A stretch of DNA of 64,000 bases. It comes from Labilibaculum filiforme. GTDB lineage: Bacteria > Bacteroidota > Bacteroidia > Bacteroidales > Marinifilaceae. Below are positions 56,564 through 63,533 of this stretch, piece after piece. Under the pieces are notes generated by a model. The model was not told the origin of the DNA. It searched no databases and saw only the letters and a list, made by a program, of their open reading frames with translations. The stretch's first letter is position 1. Each line of letters begins with the position of its first letter. The position numbers and the translations under genes were made by a program. The stretch is from NCBI RefSeq assembly GCF_002843315.1, contig NZ_MVDD01000003.1, forward strand, positions 434,001-498,000, read 5' to 3'.

Positions 56564-58003
56564 ATGGCAAAATCGAATAAAAAAGATCCCTCATCGGTAG
56601 GTCGAAGAGATTTTATGAAAAAATTAGGTTTAGGAGTTGGTGCTGTTGGCTTTGGAGCCGCCGCTTATGCTTCTGGATTTAAAAATCTTGATAAAATGAT
56701 GGAAACCCCTTTAGCGGAACGAAAATTACCGTTTTGGGTAAAGGAAGTAGATGAGCCTACTGTAGAAATTGATTGGGAGAATATGGAAATATTCCATGGC
56801 CCTGAGAATACATTATTCAATCCTGCTTCTTGGGAGAATCCTCAAGATTACATGGACATATACGATAGAAATATTGCATCAACAAAGAAAAATGTTCAAG
56901 ATAATGTTCCTGGTCTTTCGTTAAAAGACAGAGCTTTAGCAGATGCTAACTGTTGGGGTTGGGGCGGACGCTCGGGTGCGGATTTAGCTTCCCCTTGGGC
57001 AGGTGCTGATGTTAAGGCAAATCCTATGTGGGAACATCCTACCATGTTTTATACTCCTGAAGATTATGGAGTGTCGAAACATGAAGGAACACCAGAAGAA
57101 AATTCTAAAATGCTACGAACTGCAGGAAGAATTATGGGAGCTTCTGACATGGGCTTTGTAAAACTCGACGAAAAAACAAAAAAATTATTGTGGGGTAAGA
57201 TTACATTTGAAGACGTAGAAAAGGGATACGCAGAACCAGAAAAAAACAAATATGTGTTACCAAATAAAGAATTGTGGGCAGTATGCTCTGTAATACCACA
57301 ATCCTTATGGATGCAGCAATACTCCGAGCGGATGAGTTGGGCTTCCAGTAATACCATGAGTTATTCAAGAGCCAATATTTACGGAAATAGATTGAGTGTG
57401 TTTTTAAGAGGTTTAGGATATCAAGCCTATGGTGGAGATACCGAGTCTATGGGACGCTCAGTAGGTTTTGGTGTAATGGCAGGACTGGGAGAGTACGGCA
57501 GAGCAGGTATTCTGATTAGTCCAAAATATGGAACTGATATTCGAACTGTATTGATAACGATTACAGACCTGCCGTTGGCAGTTACAAAACCGATAGATGC
57601 TGGCATCACCAAATTTTGTGAAACCTGCAAAAAATGCGGAGAAATGTGCCCTTCCGGCGCCATTAGTATGGAAGAAAAACCATTCTGGGGAGGTGGTGAA
57701 GCCTATCAGGCAAAAGGAATTAAAGGATGGTATATGGATGCCAAAAAGTGTTATTCTTTTATGCTGGGAGGCGAACCGGATTGTAGTCGCTGCCAAACTG
57801 TTTGTCCATTTACAAAATTTGATGACGCGGTAATACATGACCTCATTAAATTATCAATCGGATCTGCTCCTCTTTTAAATTCAGCAATCCGAAAAATGGA
57901 CGATATATTTGGATATGGCGAAGAGCCGGACTTAAATGAAACACCTTGGGATTTAGATCCAATGGATATTCCTCTTTACGGTTTAGATAAATCCCGTTCA
58001 TAA
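56564..58003 (+). CDS. rdhA: Reductive dehalogenase, catalytic subunit RdhA-like
   Basis: A Tat signal is present: RRDFMKK at residues 14-20 followed by a hydrophobic stretch (LGLGVGAVGFGAAAYA). The core has the block AGLGEYGRAGILISPKYG and TDLPLAVTKPIDAG just before the iron-sulfur region. Two clusters are clear: C352, C355, C358 and C362 in CETCKKCGEMCP, and C396, C407, C410 and C414 in the second set. This is the RdhA arrangement, which uses a corrinoid and two [4Fe-4S] centres to cleave carbon-halogen bonds. QueG shares the fold but has no Tat signal and no RdhB. At 479 residues the length is typical. The halogenated substrate is not inferable. Confidence 0.88.
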   Translation: MAKSNKKDPSSVGRRDFMKKLGLGVGAVGFGAAAYASGFKNLDKMMETPLAERKLPFWVKEVDEPTVEIDWENMEIFHGPENTLFNPASWENPQDYMDIYDRNIASTKKNVQDNVPGLSLKDRALADANCWGWGGRSGADLASPWAGADVKANPMWEHPTMFYTPEDYGVSKHEGTPEENSKMLRTAGRIMGASDMGFVKLDEKTKKLLWGKITFEDVEKGYAEPEKNKYVLPNKELWAVCSVIPQSLWMQQYSERMSWASSNTMSYSRANIYGNRLSVFLRGLGYQAYGGDTESMGRSVGFGVMAGLGEYGRAGILISPKYGTDIRTVLITITDLPLAVTKPIDAGITKFCETCKKCGEMCPSGAISMEEKPFWGGGEAYQAKGIKGWYMDAKKCYSFMLGGEPDCSRCQTVCPFTKFDDAVIHDLIKLSIGSAPLLNSAIRKMDDIFGYGEEPDLNETPWDLDPMDIPLYGLDKSRS

Positions 58004-58018
58004 AGAGATATTAGAATT

Positions 58019-58048
58019 GAGATTGGAGACTTTTTCATCTCCAATCTC
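58019..58048 (+). promoter_or_regulatory. Hairpin between rdhA and rdhB
   Basis: GAGATTGGAGA at 58019-58029 pairs perfectly with 58038-58048 around an 8-nt loop, 15 bp after the rdhA stop. There is no clear T run, so it may be a processing or stability element that favours rdhA over the downstream genes. A second weaker inverted pair is at 58096-58102/58120-58126. Confidence 0.5.
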
Positions 58049-58156
58049 CATCTTATCATCTATAAAAAAATAACAACAAGAGGTTTGAGTAATAAGACAT
58101 GAATAAAAAAAACACCATCTCATGTCTCACATCTCCTATCTCACAATCTAAAAAAT

Positions 58157-58468
58157 ATGAAATTAATTACTTGGAATTGGTTCTGGTATGTTTTGGTAGG
58201 TTTTCTAATGGGTGGCGGAGCCGTAATGATATGGCACATCTTAAAAAATATGAAATTAAAGATGGTTTGGTTTGAGTGGATTCTATTAATTCTCTGTTTT
58301 TTTACTTTCATGCTTATGAGTCAAACCTTTATTGCATCCTTTCAAGAGTATGAACCTCGAGCAGCATGGCTTTCGCTCGTTTTTATGGGAATACCTATTC
58401 TTTTAATGGCGGTAGTAGTATACAGATCGATAAACAAGCGATATTCTAAAATTAAAGCACTTAGCTGA
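58157..58468 (+). CDS. rdhB: RdhB-like membrane anchor
   Basis: 103 residues with three membrane helices (about 9-29, 38-58 and 71-91). The loop between the last two has EYEPRAAW at 64-71, close to the conserved EPxAA-type segment of RdhB anchors. RdhB holds RdhA at the outer face of the membrane. The position directly downstream of rdhA on the same strand, separated by 153 bp, fits the usual order. Small anchor proteins diverge fast, so the assignment leans on topology and context. Confidence 0.82.
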   Translation: MKLITWNWFWYVLVGFLMGGGAVMIWHILKNMKLKMVWFEWILLILCFFTFMLMSQTFIASFQEYEPRAAWLSLVFMGIPILLMAVVVYRSINKRYSKIKALS

Positions 58469-58518
58469 GGTCAAAAAAGACTATATCAAACACACAATTA
58501 ACAAACAAAAAAACTTAT

Positions 58519-59211
58519 ATGATTACGACAATAGTTAGGCGCATTTCCACACCTATTACATTAATTAGCATAGAAAAGGAAACGTTTGGGACGTACACAT
58601 TTAAGTTTGCTGTTCCCGAGAAAAGTAAATGGACCCCTGGTGCATATGCTCATTTCTTAAGTTCAGACCTGCAAAACGGAGAAAAAGTAAATAAAGAATC
58701 GGTACGGGAATTATCAATCATGAGCCATCCCGATGAAAAATTTATTGGGTTTACAACTCGAATCCGTCAGAACCCTTCCGATTTTAAACAATGCTTGCTT
58801 AACCTTAAACCAGGCGAGGCAATACGTATGTTTAAAATCGGGAATCATTTTAAAGATAAAGGAACCGATAAACCGATTGTTTTTATCAGTATGGGAGTTG
58901 GTTTAGCTACCTTTCGACCACTAATTTTGGAGCATTTAAAAGATGCTACCAAGTTCGCCTCAATGATAAATATAAACATAGATCGTTCTGGTAATTTTGT
59001 ATATCAAGAAGAACTTGCAAAATTAGATGAAAGTAAGTTGAAAAATGTGTTTGTAACAAATAGAGATGATTTGTACAGAGTAATTAGTCAGTGCATTAAC
59101 AGCGATGACAATATATACTATGTAGTAGGCTCAACGGAGTTTAATAAATCCATAAGAGATTTTTTACTAGAGAATAATATATCGAAAAAAGCAATTGTTT
59201 TAGATGAGTAA
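58519..59211 (+). CDS. FNR-like flavin reductase in the rdh cluster
   Basis: A 230-residue NAD(P)H:flavin-type oxidoreductase of the FNR fold. The FAD-binding motif is RELSIMSHP near residues 63-71 (R-x-x-S pattern), and the phosphate-binding GVGLATFRPLI near 127-137 is the NAD(P) entrance. The [2Fe-2S] plug of full dehydrogenases is missing. No signal peptide, so it is cytosolic. It sits 50 bp after rdhB. Such reductases are not standard in rdh operons and may feed electrons from NAD(P)H to a membrane or cytosolic partner. That role is inferred. Confidence 0.8.
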   Translation: MITTIVRRISTPITLISIEKETFGTYTFKFAVPEKSKWTPGAYAHFLSSDLQNGEKVNKESVRELSIMSHPDEKFIGFTTRIRQNPSDFKQCLLNLKPGEAIRMFKIGNHFKDKGTDKPIVFISMGVGLATFRPLILEHLKDATKFASMININIDRSGNFVYQEELAKLDESKLKNVFVTNRDDLYRVISQCINSDDNIYYVVGSTEFNKSIRDFLLENNISKKAIVLDE

Positions 59212-59407
59212 TACCATCTTACTCAAGACTTATTACCCTGATGAATTAAGAATATGACAAATTTAAAACAGCAACTTAGAGTAAGAATTAAGCATTAATA
59301 ATACAGGCCTTCGTGTCAATGAATCGCTGTGTAATTTTTGATGCATTTGTGTTGATATTTGTCCTTATCCAGTAATCCATAAAGTGAACTAAATTAGACT
59401 TTTAATA

Positions 59408-59881
59408 ATGAGTAAATCAGCTAATAAAATCCGTTTTACGATATACGCAATTGCCTTTATTCCTTTTATTCTTCTATTAGCAACAGGAGTTATTTTGCTA
59501 AAATATCATACAGGAGCACCACTAGAATCAACGGTTATGGGATGGAATGCACATTATTGGTTTTCATTTCATAAGTTAACAGCTGTGCTATCTATTCTTT
59601 TAATTTTGCTTCATCTTTTTGTAAAAACTGATTGGGTAAAAAACTTACTTCTTTCCAAATTGAAAGCCAGATTTAAAGCATCAAATATAATTTTGTTCAT
59701 CGTATTTATTATTTGCTCGCTAACTGCATTATGCTCTTGGCTAATTTTCGATGGTGCCAATATTGCGGAACTTTTAAGAGGAATACATAACAAATTAGGA
59801 TTGTTGCTTATTGTAATGTTTGTAATCCATTTATGGAATTACAGAAAAGTGATTGTTTCTCATTGTAAAGAATTGAAATAA
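59408..59881 (+). CDS. DUF4405-type diheme cytochrome b membrane protein
   Basis: Four membrane helices in 157 residues, about 9-31, 54-71, 94-113 and 127-143. The second helix carries H55 and H69, and the fourth carries H127 and H141, both 14 residues apart. That is the spacing of bis-histidine ligands for two b-type hemes that span the membrane. Further histidines are at 34, 49 and 152. It likely takes electrons from quinol and passes them outward to RdhA through the RdhC-like protein. It is the fourth gene of the unit. Confidence 0.78.
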   Translation: MSKSANKIRFTIYAIAFIPFILLLATGVILLKYHTGAPLESTVMGWNAHYWFSFHKLTAVLSILLILLHLFVKTDWVKNLLLSKLKARFKASNIILFIVFIICSLTALCSWLIFDGANIAELLRGIHNKLGLLLIVMFVIHLWNYRKVIVSHCKELK

Positions 59882-59962
59882 AGCCAAAGAAGAATAGAGA
59901 TGCAATTGAATTAATTATACTTTTTATATAATTGTTGATTGCCCAAATTAGAATGCAGTGCA

Positions 59963-61147
59963 ATGTGTAATAAAAAATCAAATAAAAAGAAAGCAGAAAA
60001 CTGGCTCGCTATTATTGCCATACTACTAATTATAGTGGCTTGGTTTGTTGGGGGACAACTGGAAAATGCAGATATCCTCTCCTCTATTCAGACAAAAATG
60101 CCTGAAATTGCCAAATTAAAAGAAGTTGAAGAATCTACTTACCAAATTTATAATTCAAACGAAGAACAACTAGGTTATCTTACTGTGGAAGCCGCCATGG
60201 GATATGGTGGTCCGCTAAAAATGGCTGTTGCAGTCGATCAGAATGGAAAAATATTCGATCTTGCAGTTATTAACTCCAAAGAAACCCCTTCGTATTTAAA
60301 AAAAGTTCTGGATGCTAAATTCCTTGATCGACTGATCGGTAAATCATCTCAAGACGAATATTCCCTTGGTAATGGAGTTGATGGGATTTCAAGTGCTACT
60401 TATTCCTCGCGCGCCATAGTGCAAGCCACAATCAAAGGAAATCGATTTATTGCGGCTAAAATGCTTGGCTTAGATGTACCAAAAGAAGCAAGTCCTTCTT
60501 TAAAATTTGGGACTCCTGAAATAATTTTGCTACTCCTTTTTGCAGTAGGATATTTTGCTCATAAATCTACGTTTAAGTACACAAAAATTGCTCGGTGGGG
60601 AACCATGCTCGTTGGTTTATTTGTACTCGGTTTTTTTTACAATAAACCTTTTACTCTTTCCATGATCAACCAGTTATTTTTGGGCTATTTTCCTCCCTTA
60701 TATTCACAATTATATTGGTATTTGCTGTTGGGTGGAATTTTTCTTGTGCTTACCGTAGAAAATAAAAATCCGTACTGCTCGTGGTTTTGCCCATTTGGCG
60801 CTGCTCAAGAATGTATGGCTTTGGTTGGAGGTGCAAAACCCAGATCAACAGGAAAATTTAAAGATGTATTAAAATGGACCTTAAGGACAATTACTTTTTT
60901 GGCCATTATTGCAGCTTTACTATTGCGAAATCCAGGCGTTACGAGTTACGAAGTGTTTGGTACTTTATTTAAACTAACAGGCAGTGGTTTGCAGTTTGCA
61001 ATATTAGGTATCGTTTTGGTAGCATCATTGTTTATTAAAAGACCATGGTGTACCTATCTATGTCCTTTAGGCCCGGTAGCTGATTATTTTACTTATTTAC
61101 GAAAATTGATATTTAACAAATGGAAAAAACAAAAAGTAAACGAATAG
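59963..61147 (+). CDS. rdhC: RdhC/NosR-like membrane FMN and iron-sulfur protein
   Basis: The ATG at 59963 (MCNKKSNKKK) is preferred to an in-frame TTG at 59939. A first helix leads to an extracytoplasmic FMN-binding domain with the flavin-attachment motif SSATYSS, T146 being the expected covalent threonine. Four or five more helices follow, and the cytoplasmic side has two CxxxCP motifs: C272/C276 in CSWFCPFG and C363/C367 in CTYLCPLG. These are the NosR/RdhC pattern. The 394-residue length is normal. It probably moves electrons across the membrane to RdhA. The gene overlaps the start of the small ORF at 61120. Confidence 0.86.
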   Translation: MCNKKSNKKKAENWLAIIAILLIIVAWFVGGQLENADILSSIQTKMPEIAKLKEVEESTYQIYNSNEEQLGYLTVEAAMGYGGPLKMAVAVDQNGKIFDLAVINSKETPSYLKKVLDAKFLDRLIGKSSQDEYSLGNGVDGISSATYSSRAIVQATIKGNRFIAAKMLGLDVPKEASPSLKFGTPEIILLLLFAVGYFAHKSTFKYTKIARWGTMLVGLFVLGFFYNKPFTLSMINQLFLGYFPPLYSQLYWYLLLGGIFLVLTVENKNPYCSWFCPFGAAQECMALVGGAKPRSTGKFKDVLKWTLRTITFLAIIAALLLRNPGVTSYEVFGTLFKLTGSGLQFAILGIVLVASLFIKRPWCTYLCPLGPVADYFTYLRKLIFNKWKKQKVNE

Positions 61148-61245
61148 GCGAAATTGTTGTAATAGCTGTTGTAATAATTTGTTTGGGCTTAATTAGTATT
61201 CAATTAGTAGGTAGCATTCAGCATTCGATAGATCTCAATTTTTAA
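61120..61245 (+). CDS. 41-residue single-helix membrane protein at the end of the rdh unit
   Basis: An ATG at 61120, inside the last codons of the rdhC-like gene in another frame, opens a 41-residue frame with stop at 61245. It has a basic start (EKTKSKRIG), one hydrophobic helix IVVIAVVIICLGLISIQLVG, and a short outer tail. The 28-bp overlap suggests translational coupling. No other explanation for this frame is apparent and a terminator follows at 61368. It may be a small subunit or assembly helper of the electron chain. Family unknown; existence as a protein is not proven. Confidence 0.62.
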   Translation: MEKTKSKRIGEIVVIAVVIICLGLISIQLVGSIQHSIDLNF

Positions 61246-61637
61246 TCCTGTAAAGTAAAACTTGAATATAAAAGCATTCGCATTTCTTGTTTGAAACAGA
61301 ACAAAAGAAAACTTTTTCATCAATAAATCAGGGACTTTGTCCCACAAGATTGGCTTAGTGGTAGTTCAAGGGTTAAACTTTAAAAAGTTTAACCCTTTCT
61401 ATTTTGCAGTAGTACAACAAACAATATTTTACCCTCCCATTTTGCATTCGCAGGATCCAATTATTGGGTTTCCCTTTTGTTCCAATAAAACCAGTCCTTT
61501 GCAATATTCTTAAACGGAAAGAACCAATCGTTCCTGTCCTCTTTATCTATCAAAAACTTTACTTACCCTTTAGCAGGTACAACAAATCGGGAAATCCATT
61601 CAGAAATCCCGATTCATTATTTTATATCATCTATTCC
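61246..61637. other. Intergenic stretch after the rdh unit
   Basis: 392 bp. It holds the terminator at 61368, a GGGACTTTGTCCC hairpin at 61331-61343, and a weak AATCGGGA/TCCCGATT pair at 61585-61614 that could end the convergent minus-strand gene. I see no reading frame I would support. Confidence 0.6.
61368..61405 (+). terminator. Terminator of the rdh unit
   Basis: AAGGGTTAAACTT at 61368-61380 pairs perfectly with 61385-61397 around a 4-nt loop, then TCTATTTT. It ends transcription 120 bp after the small membrane ORF. Confidence 0.88.
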
Positions 61638-62492
61638 TTAAAAATTATAAAGCTTCTCTGCTATTCCTTTTAAATCCTCTTCGCCTTTACAATCTGAATA
61701 TTTTAAATTCATTTCGCGAATAAACTCGTCGGCCGATGTTGCTTTAAAAGCTACTTTCTTCATGTCCTTCAAATACTTAATTTGAAATTCTAAATCGTCG
61801 ACTCCTGCTTTTCCAAATCCATGCGAACCTAACAATAAGGTATATCCTGCTTTTTTAGCTTTAGTAGCATCGGCAAGCGCTCCATCTATAGCCAATTTGC
61901 TTTCAATTTGATTTTTAGATGCATGAAACCCCTTTGCAGGAGCAAAATGTTGGTAATAAACATTCTCGCCAATAGCGATATTTACACCAGGCATACCAGG
62001 TACCGATGTTGGTTCCAGCGTGTACTTCACACCATCTACTGTAAAAGTTGTAGAAGCATCAATCTGCTCGTCGAAAGCTACAATTTCCGTATCCATAGCT
62101 CCCTTAAATGCTTTATCAAAGAATCCTAACATTCCTTTTGCTGCATCCGACTTTAAAAATTCTGCCATCGATTTTGTGATCACCTTGTGTTCCTCCCTGT
62201 AAACCTTTAAGCCTGCTGGATGAAACGAAACAAGCACTCTCTCAATGGGTTTGCCTAATTTTTCGGTGTAAGCAATAAATTCTTCTACTTTGCCTTTAAA
62301 AGCCTGTGGCTCGAGTATTACAAGACTATTCTCCCCTTCTATAATAAAAGAAACATCTGCCATAGCATCAAAAGAGGCATAGGTGTGTAGGGTAAAATTC
62401 TCCATCTTATTGATTGAAAAATTGGCTTTAGGTTGTGCATATGCCGAAATTGCGATCATTGCAGCAGCAAGTAAAACACTTAATTTTTTCAT
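61638..62492 (-). CDS. Exported metallo-beta-lactamase-like protein with degenerate metal site
   Basis: The ATG at 62492 gives a signal peptide (residues 1-20, MKKLSVLLAAAMIAISAYAQ); an earlier ATG at 62516 would add a charged lead. The body has the MBL-type order: a strand (SFIIEGENSLVILEPQAF), then LVSFHPAGLKVYREEHKVI where the HxHxDH metal motif should stand. Only one His remains and the Asp is absent, so zinc hydrolysis as in true MBL enzymes is unlikely. The gene lies 89 bp downstream of the QorB-like gene on the same strand. Function is unknown. Confidence 0.75.
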   Translation of the reverse strand: MKKLSVLLAAAMIAISAYAQPKANFSINKMENFTLHTYASFDAMADVSFIIEGENSLVILEPQAFKGKVEEFIAYTEKLGKPIERVLVSFHPAGLKVYREEHKVITKSMAEFLKSDAAKGMLGFFDKAFKGAMDTEIVAFDEQIDASTTFTVDGVKYTLEPTSVPGMPGVNIAIGENVYYQHFAPAKGFHASKNQIESKLAIDGALADATKAKKAGYTLLLGSHGFGKAGVDDLEFQIKYLKDMKKVAFKATSADEFIREMNLKYSDCKGEEDLKGIAEKLYNF

Positions 62493-62513
62493 TTTCTTAT
62501 CCTTTTTTTGAAT

Positions 62514-62547
62514 CAACGAGCTAGTTATTTCTTTACCTAGCTCGTTG
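62514..62547 (-). promoter_or_regulatory. Long hairpin between the QorB-like and MBL-like genes
   Basis: CAACGAGCTAG at 62514-62524 pairs perfectly with 62537-62547 around a 12-nt loop. On the minus strand no T run follows the stem, so it is more likely an mRNA-stability or attenuation element than a classic terminator. Confidence 0.5.
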
Positions 62548-62581
62548 AAATTTATTTTTTAGTGATATTTTTATCAAGCAC

Positions 62582-63427
62582 TTATGCTAAAACATTTTTT
62601 ACCGATTCGGCAATTGGAGTTGTTGGTCTTCCTAAGATTTTGGAAAGTTGTTTGCTATCGTCAAACAAATCATTTTTAGATGCACTCACATCCCAACTTG
62701 CCAAACCTAAGGCTAAACCCTCTGGCAAACCAATATTTTTAAGAATGTTGGCATATTCTTCTTCAGGAATGTTGTTGTATGGAATGGTTTTCCCCGTTTG
62801 TTTGGAAATTTCGGCAGCTAAATCGCTTAATGTATAAAAGTGATCTCCGGCTAATTCAAAGCTTTTTCCTTTATTTGTTTCGTTGGAGATTACAATACCA
62901 GCCGCTTCTGCGTAATCGGCACGTGGAGCCGATGCTATTTTTCCTTGTGCCGCACTTCCTAAAAATGCACCACCACCAATCGCACCAGGTATCGATGCTG
63001 TGTAGTTTTCAGAATACCATCCGTTGCGCAAAAGTGTGTATGCAATTCCTGATTCTTTTAAAGCTTGTTCGGTGCTTTTATGCTCTTCGGCAAGATTTAA
63101 GCTAGTTGTTTCCAGGTGCAAAAGACTAGTATATACAATCCATTTTACACCAGCCTCTTTCGCTGCGCGAATAACATTAGCATGTTGCCCGGCACGTTGG
63201 CCAATTTCACTTCCCGAAATCAGTAACAACCGGTCTATTCCCTGAAGCGCTCCCGTCAGTATTTCTGGTTTACTGTAGTCAAATTCGCGTACTTCAACAC
63301 CTAAAGCACCCGCTTTTTCGGTATTACGCGCTAAGGCTACTATGCTTTCTATTGCAAGTCTTTTTTTGAGTTGCTCTACAACAATACTTCCTAATTGTCC
63401 TGTTGCTCCACTTATTGCTATCTTCAT
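62582..63427 (-). CDS. QorB-like NAD(P)H-dependent reductase (NmrA/SDR)
   Basis: An atypical SDR of the QorB group, which reduces quinones with NADPH. The dinucleotide loop is GATGQLGSIVV at residues 7-17, the segment RLLLISGSEIGQRAG lies near 69-83, and LLRNGWYSENYTAS near 138-151 is typical of QorB. At 281 residues it is the normal length. It is the first gene after the promoter P4. It fits an electrophile or quinone defence role. The partial AraC gene ends about 105 bp upstream. Confidence 0.88.
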   Translation of the reverse strand: MKIAISGATGQLGSIVVEQLKKRLAIESIVALARNTEKAGALGVEVREFDYSKPEILTGALQGIDRLLLISGSEIGQRAGQHANVIRAAKEAGVKWIVYTSLLHLETTSLNLAEEHKSTEQALKESGIAYTLLRNGWYSENYTASIPGAIGGGAFLGSAAQGKIASAPRADYAEAAGIVISNETNKGKSFELAGDHFYTLSDLAAEISKQTGKTIPYNNIPEEEYANILKNIGLPEGLALGLASWDVSASKNDLFDDSKQLSKILGRPTTPIAESVKNVLA

Positions 63428-63474
63428 AACTATACTTTTTTTTTAATGTTTATCTCTATAAAAATCGAACACTA

Positions 63475-63532
63475 CAAAAGTATGGCAGAGAGCAAAGGCA
63501 GGAAAGGTAAAAAAGCGCCCTTAGATGGTAAT
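63475..63532 (-). promoter_or_regulatory. Island promoter P4 (QorB-like gene, minus strand)
   Basis: Read on the minus strand: ATTACC (63527-63532) and TTTACC (63506-63511) are 21 bp apart, and TACTTTTG (63475-63482) is a perfect -7 match that starts exactly 50 bp after the first half-site. It matches the spacing of P1-P3 with little sequence identity outside the key elements, so it is not just a copied block. Confidence 0.72.
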
Positions 63533-63533
63533 T

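Noticed and set aside
61431-61490. Another TTTACC sequence (61431) that resembles an island half-site
   Set aside because: The hexamer 21 bp on is CGCAGG and no TAnnTTTG element begins 50 bp from the first half-site. No gene follows on the plus strand.
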